Shown: positions 1-6,227, counted from the stretch's first letter. The stretch: DNA of 6,896 nt from Paracraurococcus sp049315625 (GCA_049315625.1 JBMOJU010000282.1:1-6896), one strand, 5' to 3'. The notes: generated by a model from the sequence alone, not told the origin. Translations and numbers: made by a program.

Positions 1-189
1 CCGGGGGGCGAGGCGGGAGAGCCGTAAATGCAACGCCTGCCGCGGCACCTCCGCCGCCACCGCCTCCCGCACCAGTTGCGCCAGGGCGAGAGCATCTGCC
101 GCGGCCGGCCGGCCTTCCGCCAAGGCGGCCAGGCCGAGCTGCGCCGGATCGGGCCGCAGGGTGGCTCGGCCGGCCCTGCCACCGATCAT
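1..189 (-). CDS. Partial gene (N-terminal 63 codons) of an EAL-associated hypothetical protein, cut by the window edge
   Basis: This is the first 63 codons of a minus-strand gene whose remainder lies left of the window. The ATG overlaps the TGA of the upstream gene in the pattern ATGA, which supports this start and suggests translational coupling; no clear separate Shine-Dalgarno is visible. After a basic start (MIGGRAGRATLRPD) comes an Ala/Leu-rich helical stretch, then ALHLRLSRLAPR at about residues 51-63. From memory, that stretch resembles the early 'HLSRLRP' part of a Rhodospirillales family that pairs a variable N-terminal domain with a degenerate EAL domain. The upstream gene seems to belong to the same family, so this may be a tandem paralog. 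The function is unknown. The reading frame is convincing from the overlap and codon pattern, but the family call is weak because so little of the protein is present. Confidence 0.6.
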   Translation of the reverse strand, partial: MIGGRAGRATLRPDPAQLGLAALAEGRPAAADALALAQLVREAVAAEVPRQALHLRLSRLAPR

Positions 190-1223
190 CCGCCGCTGGC
201 CAGCAGCAGCCCCGCCGCCCGGGCGAAATCCCGCGCCGCGGCGTCCCGGCCGCCGACCAGCACCAGCCGCGCCGCCCCCAGCCGCGCCAGCGCTGCCGCC
301 GGGCCGGGCGCGCGGAGCGCCGGCGACCAGCGCAGCAGCAGCAGGTCGGCCGGAATCTCGGCCGGGTCGAGCAGCCAGAGCGCTGCGGCCTCCAGCCCGT
401 CGAGCGCCAGGCCCCAGCCGAGCCCGGCGAAGCGGCGGCGCAGCGCGGGGAAGCCGGGATCGGCGGCGGCGGCCAATGGCAGGACGGCGAAGCCGCCGGG
501 ACCGGCGGCGGCGACCGGCAGCGGGTCGCGCGGCATGGGGACCAGCCGCACCCCCGGCTGGTCGCGCGCCCAGGCGGCCAGGCCCGGCAGCAGCCGCGCC
601 GCCACCCGCTCCTCGGCATGGGCGAGCAGGTCGGGGTCCTCCGCCAGCGGGCCGATCGCCGCGGCGATGGCGGCGCGGGACAGCAGCAGGCGGCGGCCAC
701 GCATTCGGCCATCCGGCGCGACCAGCGTCTCGGCCCGCAGCGCCGCCTCCGCCGGCAGGGCATCCAGCGCCTCATGCAGCCCGGCCGGGCCGGGCAGGGC
801 GGGCGGCGGGACCGGCGCGGGCGCCGGGCGCTGGGTGGCCGCCCAGGCCAGCACCGCATCGGCATCGCGCGGCAGAAGCCAGATCGGCAGCGGCGTCGCC
901 TCCCCGGCCAGGGCGCCGAGCGCCTCCGCCGCCCGCCTGGCGACGGTGGGGGAGGCGCCGAGGAGCATGGTGCCGCCTGCCATCGCGCGCAGCAGCATGC
1001 CGCCGCCGGTGGTCGCGGCGTCCTGCAGGATGGCCTCCGCCATCCGCCAGCGGGCGGGGCCAAGGCCGAAGCGATCACGCGGCGGCAGCAGCAGCGCCAC
1101 CCGGCCGGCGGCGGCGGGCAGCGCGGCAAGCGCCGCTTCGAGCAGGGGGCCGGAGACGCCGGCGCGCGCCGCCGGCAGGGGCAGCGGCACGGGGGCGGTC
1201 ACGGCTGCGACGGTCACGGTCAT
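186..1223 (-). CDS. Hypothetical protein with a degenerate EAL-like C-terminal domain (345 aa)
   Basis: The C-terminal half reads like an eroded EAL (cyclic-di-GMP phosphodiesterase) fold. Residues 263-300 (RRFAGLGWGLALDG, then ADLLLLRWS) line up with the family's 'GxxLALDDFG...DxLKIDRSF' stretch, and residues 319-345 resemble the last strand and helix. The metal ligands that define active enzymes are missing: there is no DDFG (LDGLEA instead), no KxD and no EAL/ExL near the start. Catalysis is therefore unlikely, and a binding or scaffold role is more plausible. The N-terminal part (about 20-125) is Ala/Leu-rich with an LLPPRDR segment and no signal peptide. I place the start at the ATG at 1223, because an AAGGA lies 6 nt upstream and the next gene downstream overlaps the stop by ATGA. 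The in-frame extension further upstream would run antisense through the phosphatase gene. The gene is divergent from that phosphatase, 53 bp away. Confidence 0.75.
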   Translation of the reverse strand: MTVTVAAVTAPVPLPLPAARAGVSGPLLEAALAALPAAAGRVALLLPPRDRFGLGPARWRMAEAILQDAATTGGGMLLRAMAGGTMLLGASPTVARRAAEALGALAGEATPLPIWLLPRDADAVLAWAATQRPAPAPVPPPALPGPAGLHEALDALPAEAALRAETLVAPDGRMRGRRLLLSRAAIAAAIGPLAEDPDLLAHAEERVAARLLPGLAAWARDQPGVRLVPMPRDPLPVAAAGPGGFAVLPLAAAADPGFPALRRRFAGLGWGLALDGLEAAALWLLDPAEIPADLLLLRWSPALRAPGPAAALARLGAARLVLVGGRDAAARDFARAAGLLLASGG

Positions 1224-1238
1224 GCGCAATCCTTGCGC
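1224..1238 (-). promoter_or_regulatory. Small hairpin abutting the start codon, with the Shine-Dalgarno in its loop
   Basis: The arms GCGCAA and TTGCGC are perfect complements separated by three bases, and the repeat touches the ATG of the EAL-like gene. Read on the minus strand, the likely Shine-Dalgarno AAGGA (1230-1234) spans the inner stem and loop, 6 nt from the start codon. It could modulate translation or be a protein-binding dyad. Six-base arms can arise by chance in GC-rich DNA, so this is tentative. Confidence 0.35.
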
Positions 1239-1276
1239 GGTGCAGCGGGGCGGGAACTCCGCTAGGGTCGCGCCGG

Positions 1277-2005
1277 ATGGTGAATGAAGACTTATCGACG
1301 GAGTTGCTGGCTCCCGGCGCCTTGCCGCCCGGGTTGCGCGTCTACGCCATCGGCGACGTGCATGGCTGTGCCGACCGGCTGGGCGCGCTGCATGCGATGA
1401 TCGCCCGCGATGCCCGGGCGCGCCCGGCGGACCACGTCGTGCTGATCCATCTCGGCGATTACGTCGATCGGGGGGAAGACAGCGCCGGCGTGCTGGAACG
1501 GCTGCTGGCGCCGTGCCCGGTGCCGGGGGCGGAGGTGGTGAACCTGCTGGGCAACCACGAGGTGATGATGCTGGACGCCTGCGACCCGCGCTCGGCCGCC
1601 GGGGCGCTGCCCTTCTGGCTGGAGAATGGCGGGGCGGCGACCCTGGCGAGCTACCGCGCCGCGCCGGAGGACCCGGCCCCGTGGGAGGCCATCCCGCGCG
1701 AGCACCTGGCCCTGCTGCGCGGCTGCGCCCTGCGCTGGGCGGCGGGCGACTACCTGTTCGTCCACGCCGGGGTGCGGCCGGGCATCCCGCTGGACCGGCA
1801 GGACCCGTTCGACCTGATCTGGATCCGCGAGCCGTTCCTGTCCTTCGAGGGCGACCTGCCGCAGATCGTCGTGCATGGGCATACGCCGGCGGCGGCACCC
1901 GCGGTGCGGCCGCACCGCATCGGCATCGATACCGGCGCCTGCTTCGGCGGGGCGCTGACCTGCCTGGTGCTGGAAGGCCAGCGGTTGCGCTTCCTGGCGC
2001 GTTGA
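1277..2005 (+). CDS. PPP-family metallophosphoesterase (serine/threonine protein phosphatase or Ap4A-hydrolase-like), 242 aa
   Basis: This is a cytoplasmic two-metal phosphoesterase of the PPP class, with the signature blocks in order: GDVHGC at 26-31, GDYVDRG at 60-66, GNHE at 92-95, HAG at 163-165 and HGHT at 200-203. D27, H29, D61, N93, H163 and H202 fit the expected metal ligands, and H94 the catalytic acid. The domain is complete and, from memory, close to the usual length for the bacterial PphA/ApaH-like branch. The IDTGA segment near 218-221 and the final LRFL strand are also typical of that branch. The substrate cannot be read from sequence; phosphoproteins, Ap4A-like nucleotides or other phosphoesters are all possible. 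I chose the ATG at 1277 because AGGG lies at 1264-1267 and conserved sequence begins soon after. It is probably a single-gene unit, divergent from the EAL-like genes and followed by a candidate promoter for the next gene. Confidence 0.92.
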   Translation: MVNEDLSTELLAPGALPPGLRVYAIGDVHGCADRLGALHAMIARDARARPADHVVLIHLGDYVDRGEDSAGVLERLLAPCPVPGAEVVNLLGNHEVMMLDACDPRSAAGALPFWLENGGAATLASYRAAPEDPAPWEAIPREHLALLRGCALRWAAGDYLFVHAGVRPGIPLDRQDPFDLIWIREPFLSFEGDLPQIVVHGHTPAAAPAVRPHRIGIDTGACFGGALTCLVLEGQRLRFLAR

Positions 2006-2031
2006 GAGCCCGCGGTCACGTTGGGGTTAAT
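2002..2031 (+). promoter_or_regulatory. Candidate sigma-70-type promoter for the HldE-like gene
   Basis: TTGAGA (2002-2007, five of six bases of the -35 consensus) is followed after 18 bp by GTTAAT (2026-2031, four of six of the -10 consensus). It sits in the only clearly AT-richer patch around here, which continues to a TAATAT at 2038-2043. The -35 box overlaps the TGA stop of the phosphatase gene. The expected transcript start is near 2038, giving a leader of roughly 50-85 nt depending on the true start codon. Confidence 0.35.
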
Positions 2032-2123
2032 CTTTTGTAATATGTCCGCTCGGTGAACCCTTCCCCTTTGAATCGAGATGCCGTGCCTTGCGCCTGAACC
2101 CGCGACTGCGCTACCGCAGGGGG

Positions 2124-3548
2124 ATGCACGGACCCGCGCCCGCACCCCGTCCTGGCCCCCCTGGTCCGCTTCCCACCCTGCTGTTCGACGCCGTCCGCCA
2201 GTTGAAGCGCGGCACCGTCCTGGTCGTCGGGGACGCGATGCTGGACCGCTACGTCTATGGCCGGGTGGAGCGGGTGAGCCCGGAGGCGCCGGTCCCGGTC
2301 CTGACGGTGGAGCGCGAGGTGGCGCTGCCCGGCGGCGCCGGCAACGTGGTCCGCAACCTGACGGCGCTGGGCGCCGCGGTGGCTTTCGTCTCCGTCGTCG
2401 GCGATGACCAGGCGGGCAGCGACCTCACCGGGCTGATCGGCGGCCAGCCCGGGGTGGAGCCCTGGCTGCTGGTGCAGGGTGGCCGGGCCACCACCACCAA
2501 GACGCGCTTCGTCGCCACCGGCCAGCAATTGCTGCGGGCCGACCATGAACTGGTGGCGCCGATCCATGCCCGGCTGGCCGACCGGCTGGTGCGCATCGCC
2601 GGCGACGCCGTGGCGGCGACCGCGGTGATGGTGCTGTCCGACTACCGCAAGGGCGTGCTCTACGGCGACACGCCGACGCGGCTGATCGCGGCGGCGCGGA
2701 CCGCGGGGCGCAAGGTGCTGGTCGACCCCAAGGGCGGCAACCATGCCCGCTATGCCGGGGCCGACCTGATCATGCCGGACCTTGAGGAACTCGCCGAGGC
2801 CACCGGCCTGCCGGTCGGCTCGGAGGCCGAGATCGCCGCCGCCGCCGCCTCGCTGCGCCGGGCGCATGGCTTCGGTGCCGTCATGGTGATCCGCGGCGAG
2901 TTCGGCGTGACGCTGGTGCATGGCGACGCGCAGGGCGAGATCGTCCAGCACATGCCGAGCGACGTCGCCGAGGTGGTCGACCCGTCCGGCGCCAGCGATG
3001 CGGTGGTGGCGGTGGCCGCGGCCGGGCTTGCTGCCGGGCTGCCGCTGGCGGTGATCGCCCGGCTTGGCGCCCTGGCGGCCGGGATCGTGCTGGGCAAGAC
3101 CGGCATCGCCGTGGTGCGGGAGGATGAGTTCCTCGAAGTCCTGACCCCCGGCCGGCTGGCGACCCGCAAGATGGCGACGCGGTCCGAGGCGGCCGAGCGC
3201 GTGGAGCGCTGGCGCCGCGCCGGCTGCCGCGTCGGGTTCCTGGTGGGCAGCGGGGCCGGCAGCGCGCCGGAGGTGGTGGCCCAGGCGCGCGGCTGGTGCG
3301 ACCGGTTGGTGGTCGGGCTGGGCGATGCCGATCCGGCGGCGGCGGTCCTGGCCGAGATGCCGGGTGTCGACCTGATCGCCCGGTTCGGCGGGGAGACCCC
3401 GCTGGAGCTGATCCGGCTGCTGCGGCCGGACGTGCTGGTGCAGGACCCGGGCCGCGGCCCCTTCACGGTACCGGGCGGCGACCTGGTGCAGGAATGGGGC
3501 GGCACCGTGCGCAGCACCGCCCCGGCAGCGGAACCGACCGCGGCCTGA
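2124..3548 (+). CDS. HldE-like (RfaE-like) protein with altered kinase motifs and a nucleotidyltransferase domain lacking HxGH, 474 aa
   Basis: Its layout follows HldE, the bifunctional D-glycero-beta-D-manno-heptose-7-phosphate kinase / heptose-1-phosphate adenylyltransferase of the ADP-heptose (LPS core) pathway. Residues 30-345 are a PfkB-type kinase with family hallmarks: GDAMLDRYVYGRVERVSPEAP (37-56), PGGAGNVVRN (69-78), TTTKTRF (123-129), QQLLRAD (134-140) and LSDYRKGVL (171-179). Two key sites differ: the usual GAGD is GASD (289-292, base D292 kept) and the usual NxxE is DLEE (219-222). Residues 365-474 are a remnant of the transferase: RVGF and CDRLVVGL are kept, but the HPGH motif is gone (GSGAGSAPE instead). 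The NSDxSVRRLKG segment is missing or shortened, as is the STT end. The frame is intact. The start is uncertain: ATG at 2124 has AGGGGG directly against it, and an in-frame TTG at 2088 would add 12 residues. It is likely a paralog or pseudoenzyme. Confidence 0.88.
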   Translation: MHGPAPAPRPGPPGPLPTLLFDAVRQLKRGTVLVVGDAMLDRYVYGRVERVSPEAPVPVLTVEREVALPGGAGNVVRNLTALGAAVAFVSVVGDDQAGSDLTGLIGGQPGVEPWLLVQGGRATTTKTRFVATGQQLLRADHELVAPIHARLADRLVRIAGDAVAATAVMVLSDYRKGVLYGDTPTRLIAAARTAGRKVLVDPKGGNHARYAGADLIMPDLEELAEATGLPVGSEAEIAAAAASLRRAHGFGAVMVIRGEFGVTLVHGDAQGEIVQHMPSDVAEVVDPSGASDAVVAVAAAGLAAGLPLAVIARLGALAAGIVLGKTGIAVVREDEFLEVLTPGRLATRKMATRSEAAERVERWRRAGCRVGFLVGSGAGSAPEVVAQARGWCDRLVVGLGDADPAAAVLAEMPGVDLIARFGGETPLELIRLLRPDVLVQDPGRGPFTVPGGDLVQEWGGTVRSTAPAAEPTAA

Positions 3549-3557
3549 TCCCGCCGG

Positions 3558-4667
3558 CTATTCCAGCACGGCGATCGTCTTGCGCGCGATCAGGTCGAAG
3601 TCGATCGCGGCGCCGAGGCCGGGGCCGGTCGGCGCGTGCACCAGGCCATCCCGCCCGACCTCGATCTCCTGCTCCAGCCCGTATCTGTGCGCGCCGTCGG
3701 GCAGCAGCACCTCGAAATAGGTGGTGTTGCGGATGGCACACGCCACGTGGAGGTTGGCCACGTTGTTCAGCGAATTGCCGCCATGGTGGATCTCGTAGGT
3801 CATGCGGAAGGCCTCCGCGAGGTGGGCGGTCTTCACCAGCGTGGTGATGCCGCCCTTCACCGCGACGTCGCCGCGCAGGTAGTCGGTCGCCTGCAGCATG
3901 ATCCAGGGGGCGTAGGATTCGAGGCCGGTGGCCGGGTATTCGGTGGCCATGATCGGGATGTCGAGCTTCTGCCGCAGCTTGACGTAGTTGGTGATGTCCT
4001 GGTCGTGCAGCGGGTCCTCGTACCAGAGAAAGCCGAGCTGCTCGATCGCCCGGCCGACCCGGATGGCGGCAGGAAAATCGTACGACCAGGTGCTGTCGAG
4101 CATCAGGATGTAGTCGTCGCCGACGGCGCGGCGCACCGCCTCGCAGACCTTGATGTCGGTCGCGGGGTGCTGCGGCGGATGGATCTTGTAGGCGGCCCAG
4201 CCATGATCGCGGAACGCCATCGCCTCCTCGGCATAGGCCGCGGCGCTGTCCAGCACCTGCGAGCTGGCATAGGCCGGGATGCTGTGCCGGGTGGTGCCGA
4301 GCAGCCGGTGGATCGGCATCCCCGCCGCCTTGCCGGCCAGGTCCCAGAGCGCGACGTCGACCGCGCCGATCGAGCGCACCGAGATCAGCCGCGACATCGG
4401 CCAGAGCCTCGCGTTGATCGCTTCCCGGTCCAGCGGGTCGCGGCCCATCAGCAGGGGTTTCAGGAAGCGGATCAGCCCCGGCCCGTCATTCGCCGCGGTA
4501 TGGGTGGCGGAGCCGAGGAAGGCATGCCCCCGCAGCCCGGCATCTGTGCTGATGGTCAGCAGGCCGAGGGCGGAGGATCCAGTCTCGAGCTTCGCTGCGG
4601 CGTGATAGCGGGTGGGCGGGATGCCGTCCCAGGCGAACAGCGTGAGCGAGACATGGTCGATCTTCAT
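3558..4667 (-). CDS. Enolase-superfamily enzyme, mandelate racemase/sugar-acid dehydratase-like (369 aa)
   Basis: This is a full-length enolase-superfamily member, a cytoplasmic enzyme that abstracts a proton alpha to a carboxylate, usually to dehydrate or epimerise a sugar acid. The N-terminal capping domain covers about 1-125. The barrel then shows AYKIH (K161, H163), metal ligands D191 (MLDSTW), E217 (WYEDPL) and E243 (ATEYP), D267 before KGG, H295 in EIHHGG, and E319 in YFEVLLPD. The D267/H295 pair fits the His-Asp dyad of the mandelate racemase subgroup. The usual KxK is KxH here, so the second-strand chemistry is not standard; exact substrate and reaction cannot be assigned. The ATG at 4667 has a strong ribosome binding site at 4675-4684. 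It lies 53 bp downstream of the coiled-coil gene on the same strand and may be co-transcribed. It converges on the HldE-like gene with 9 bp between stops. Confidence 0.88.
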   Translation of the reverse strand: MKIDHVSLTLFAWDGIPPTRYHAAAKLETGSSALGLLTISTDAGLRGHAFLGSATHTAANDGPGLIRFLKPLLMGRDPLDREAINARLWPMSRLISVRSIGAVDVALWDLAGKAAGMPIHRLLGTTRHSIPAYASSQVLDSAAAYAEEAMAFRDHGWAAYKIHPPQHPATDIKVCEAVRRAVGDDYILMLDSTWSYDFPAAIRVGRAIEQLGFLWYEDPLHDQDITNYVKLRQKLDIPIMATEYPATGLESYAPWIMLQATDYLRGDVAVKGGITTLVKTAHLAEAFRMTYEIHHGGNSLNNVANLHVACAIRNTTYFEVLLPDGAHRYGLEQEIEVGRDGLVHAPTGPGLGAAIDFDLIARKTIAVLE

Positions 4668-4674
4668 GGCGGCG

Positions 4675-4684
4675 TTCCCTTCCC
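4675..4684 (-). promoter_or_regulatory. Strong ribosome binding site of the enolase-superfamily gene
   Basis: On the minus strand this reads GGGAAGGGAA, ending 7 nt before the ATG at 4667. It decides the start against an in-frame extension that would run 159 bp upstream through the preceding coiled-coil gene. Confidence 0.7.
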
Positions 4685-4720
4685 TTTGGCCGGGAGGGTA
4701 GGGATGCCGCGGGCCGCCGG

Positions 4721-5146
4721 CTACAGCAGCTTCACCATGACCCCGACCAGCACGATGGCCGCCGCCATCATGCTGCCGAGACGGATCGTCATGCGCTGTT
4801 CGAGGTCGCGGAGGTCGGCTTTCCACTCGGCGCGGAAGGCCTGGAGCTCGGCGCGCAGGGCCGTCTCGCTGGCCGTGATGCGGTTGTCGAGACGGGTTTC
4901 GCTCTGCTTCATGTCGTGCCGGAGCGCGGTTTCGCTCTGCTTCATATCGTGCCGGAGCGCGGCTTCGCTCGCCTTGAGCTCGTGCCGGACGGCCGTCTCG
5001 CTGTCCTTCACGTCGCGCTGGGTCGCCAGATCCTCCCGGAAGGTGTCCGCGATGGCCGCAGCCGCGCCCTGGGCCTGCGCGGTGGTGAAACCGGCTTCCT
5101 CCAGGCGCTTCGCCAGCTTCAGTGTGTCGAAGACCATAGCATTCAT
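4721..5146 (-). CDS. DUF1640/CCDC90-like coiled-coil protein with 11-residue repeats and a C-terminal membrane anchor (141 aa)
   Basis: The N-terminal part (FDTLKLAKRLEEAGFTTAQA, residues 6-25) matches the opening I know from DUF1640 (CCDC90/MCUR1-related) bacterial proteins. Residues 48-113 form six successive 11-residue units whose core is SETALRHDMKQ, a hendecad pattern expected to make a long parallel coiled coil. Residues 124-141 (MMAAAIVLVGVMVKLL) form one C-terminal membrane segment, so the protein is probably tail-anchored in the inner membrane with the coil in the cytoplasm; the topology is inferred. It contains no cysteine and no catalytic motif. The start is M1 at 5146 or M4 at 5137; neither has a clear Shine-Dalgarno, and a candidate promoter lies so close that the message may be nearly leaderless. 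The function of the bacterial family is unclear. It lies upstream of, and co-directional with, the enolase-superfamily gene. Confidence 0.85.
   Translation of the reverse strand: MNAMVFDTLKLAKRLEEAGFTTAQAQGAAAAIADTFREDLATQRDVKDSETAVRHELKASEAALRHDMKQSETALRHDMKQSETRLDNRITASETALRAELQAFRAEWKADLRDLEQRMTIRLGSMMAAAIVLVGVMVKLL
4808..5005 (-). repeat. Six tandem 33-bp units encoding 11-residue coiled-coil repeats
   Basis: Six in-frame 33-bp units lie end to end. The central two are almost identical in DNA (for example CTCTGCTTCATGTCGTGCCG against CTCTGCTTCATATCGTGCCG, 33 bp apart), while the outer ones have diverged. On the minus strand each of the first five encodes a version of xSExxLRxxMK. The high identity of the central units suggests recent duplication by slippage or unequal crossover. 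Confidence 0.85.
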
Positions 5147-5155
5147 GCTCGTGAC

Positions 5156-5183
5156 ATTAAGGCACCGATCCGCCCCGGTTCAA
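5156..5183 (-). promoter_or_regulatory. Candidate promoter of the coiled-coil gene, giving a near-leaderless transcript
   Basis: Read on the minus strand, TTGAAC (5178-5183) is followed after 16 bp by CTTAAT (5156-5161); each matches four of six consensus bases. The expected transcript start, near 5149, is only a few bases before the ATG at 5146. This would fit the absence of a Shine-Dalgarno there. It lies in the 138-bp divergent gap shared with the glucokinase gene. Confidence 0.35.
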
Positions 5184-5284
5184 CGCCGAAGGGTGGCACG
5201 CCCCTCCCTCACATGTTGGTTGCGGCGGCATTTCCCGTGGCGTCGCACTGGCCCGGAAGCCCTCCGTCCGGCCAGAGTGGCGGC

Positions 5285-6211
5285 ATGACCACCCTCCTCG
5301 CCGATATCGGCGGCACGAATGCCCGCTTCGCCCTGCTGGATGGCGGCACGCTGACGCCGCCCGTCCATGTGCCGCTCGACGGCTTCACCGGCATCGCCGC
5401 CGCCATCGCCGCCTACCTGGCCGACAGGCCGCTGCCCGGCGACGCCGTGCTGGCCGTCGCCGGACCGGTGGCGCATGACCGCGTGACGTTGACCAATCGC
5501 GGCTGGGTGGTCGATGGCACTGCGATCGCCGCCGGCCTCGGCATCGGCCAGGTGCGGGTGGTGAATGACTTCGCCGCCCTGTCCTGGGCGCTGCCGCATC
5601 TGGCCGGCGCCGACCTGTTCCCGCTCGGCGGCACGGCGGCCGAGCATGGGGCGGCGATGGCCGTGGTCGGCCCCGGCACCGGCCTCGGCGTCGGCGCCTT
5701 CCTGCCGCCCGACCGCGTCCTGGTGACCGAAGGCGGCCATGCCAGCCTGGCCGCGCATGACGCGCGGGAGGCGGCGGTGGTCGAATGGCTGCGCGCCCGG
5801 CACGGCCATGTCTCGGCGGAACGGCTGTTGTCGGGCCAGGGGATCGAGAACATCCACGCCGCGCTGGATGCGGTCGACGCGGCCGGCACGCCGCCGCTCA
5901 ACGCCGCGACCATCACCGCCCGCGCGCTGGCGGGCGGATGCGGCCGATGCCGGGAGACGCTGGAGATGTTCTGCGCCCTGCTCGGCGGCGTCGCAGGCGA
6001 CCTGGCGCTGCTCTATGGCGCCAAGGGCGGCGTCTATGTCGCCGGCGGCATCTGCCCGCGCTTCCCGGAATTCGTCGCCGCCTCCCGCTTCCGCGCGCGG
6101 TTCGAGGCCAAGGGACGGTTCCGGGCCTGGCTGGCACCGATCCCGGTGTGGATCATCCTGCATCCGGACGCGGCGATGCTCGGCCTGACCGCCATCGCGA
6201 CCCGCGGATAG
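5285..6211 (+). CDS. glk: Glucokinase (ATP:glucose 6-phosphotransferase), Glk type, 308 aa
   Basis: It phosphorylates glucose to glucose 6-phosphate with ATP in the cytoplasm, feeding the Entner-Doudoroff or pentose phosphate routes. The E. coli Glk-type hallmarks are in order: LADIGGTNARFAL (5-17, phosphate-binding loop), LTNRGW (69-74), VNDFAAL (93-99, D95 being the catalytic base), VVGPGTGLGVG (127-137), EGGH (149-152, glucose contacts), SGQGIENI (183-190) and VYVAGGI (250-256). The C-terminal IPVWIIL...AMLGL is typical. The length matches the family (about 320). I chose the ATG at 5285 because the LADIGGTN block must lie a few residues from the start; the Shine-Dalgarno (AGAGTGG at 5274-5280) is weak. 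The gene is divergent from the coiled-coil gene, and the hxlR gene follows after 57 bp filled with inverted repeats. No sugar transporter or other catabolic gene is adjacent. Confidence 0.95.
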   Translation: MTTLLADIGGTNARFALLDGGTLTPPVHVPLDGFTGIAAAIAAYLADRPLPGDAVLAVAGPVAHDRVTLTNRGWVVDGTAIAAGLGIGQVRVVNDFAALSWALPHLAGADLFPLGGTAAEHGAAMAVVGPGTGLGVGAFLPPDRVLVTEGGHASLAAHDAREAAVVEWLRARHGHVSAERLLSGQGIENIHAALDAVDAAGTPPLNAATITARALAGGCGRCRETLEMFCALLGGVAGDLALLYGAKGGVYVAGGICPRFPEFVAASRFRARFEAKGRFRAWLAPIPVWIILHPDAAMLGLTAIATRG

Positions 6212-6227
6212 CTTGCATCGCGCAAGC
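6211..6227. repeat. Perfect 6-bp inverted repeat starting at the last base of the glk stop codon
   Basis: GCTTGC and GCAAGC flank a five-base loop (ATCGC). There is no T-run after it, so it is not a classical intrinsic terminator, though the stem could help end or protect the glk transcript. It directly abuts the larger dyad at 6227-6257 and shares one base with it. Confidence 0.5.

Noticed and set aside
28..1287. Long plus-strand open frames (up to 419 aa here, and a 5' extension of the phosphatase frame back to 161)
   Set aside because: They lie antisense to the EAL-like gene, are dominated by Ser/Arg/Ala or Pro/Arg/Ala without motifs, and result from scarcity of stop codons in GC-rich DNA.
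1224..1898. N-terminal extension of the EAL-like minus-strand frame up to 1898
   Set aside because: It would run antisense through most of the phosphatase gene, has low-complexity Arg/Pro/Gly composition, and ignores the good Shine-Dalgarno at the 1223 start.
2038..2043. TAATAT as the -10 box of the HldE-like gene
   Set aside because: A good -10 match by itself, but no acceptable -35 lies 16-19 bp upstream; the TTGAGA/GTTAAT pair nearby is better.
2016..2951. 311-aa minus-strand open frame
   Set aside because: Antisense to the HldE-like gene, rich in His/Gln/Arg with no recognisable domain; an antisense shadow.
4808..5005. CRISPR-like or non-coding tandem repeat
   Set aside because: Units are contiguous without spacers, exactly 33 bp, and stay in frame within a coding sequence.
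3636..5288. 550-aa plus-strand open frame
   Set aside because: It spans the antisense of two well-supported minus-strand genes, and its repeats mirror the coiled-coil repeat; a shadow.
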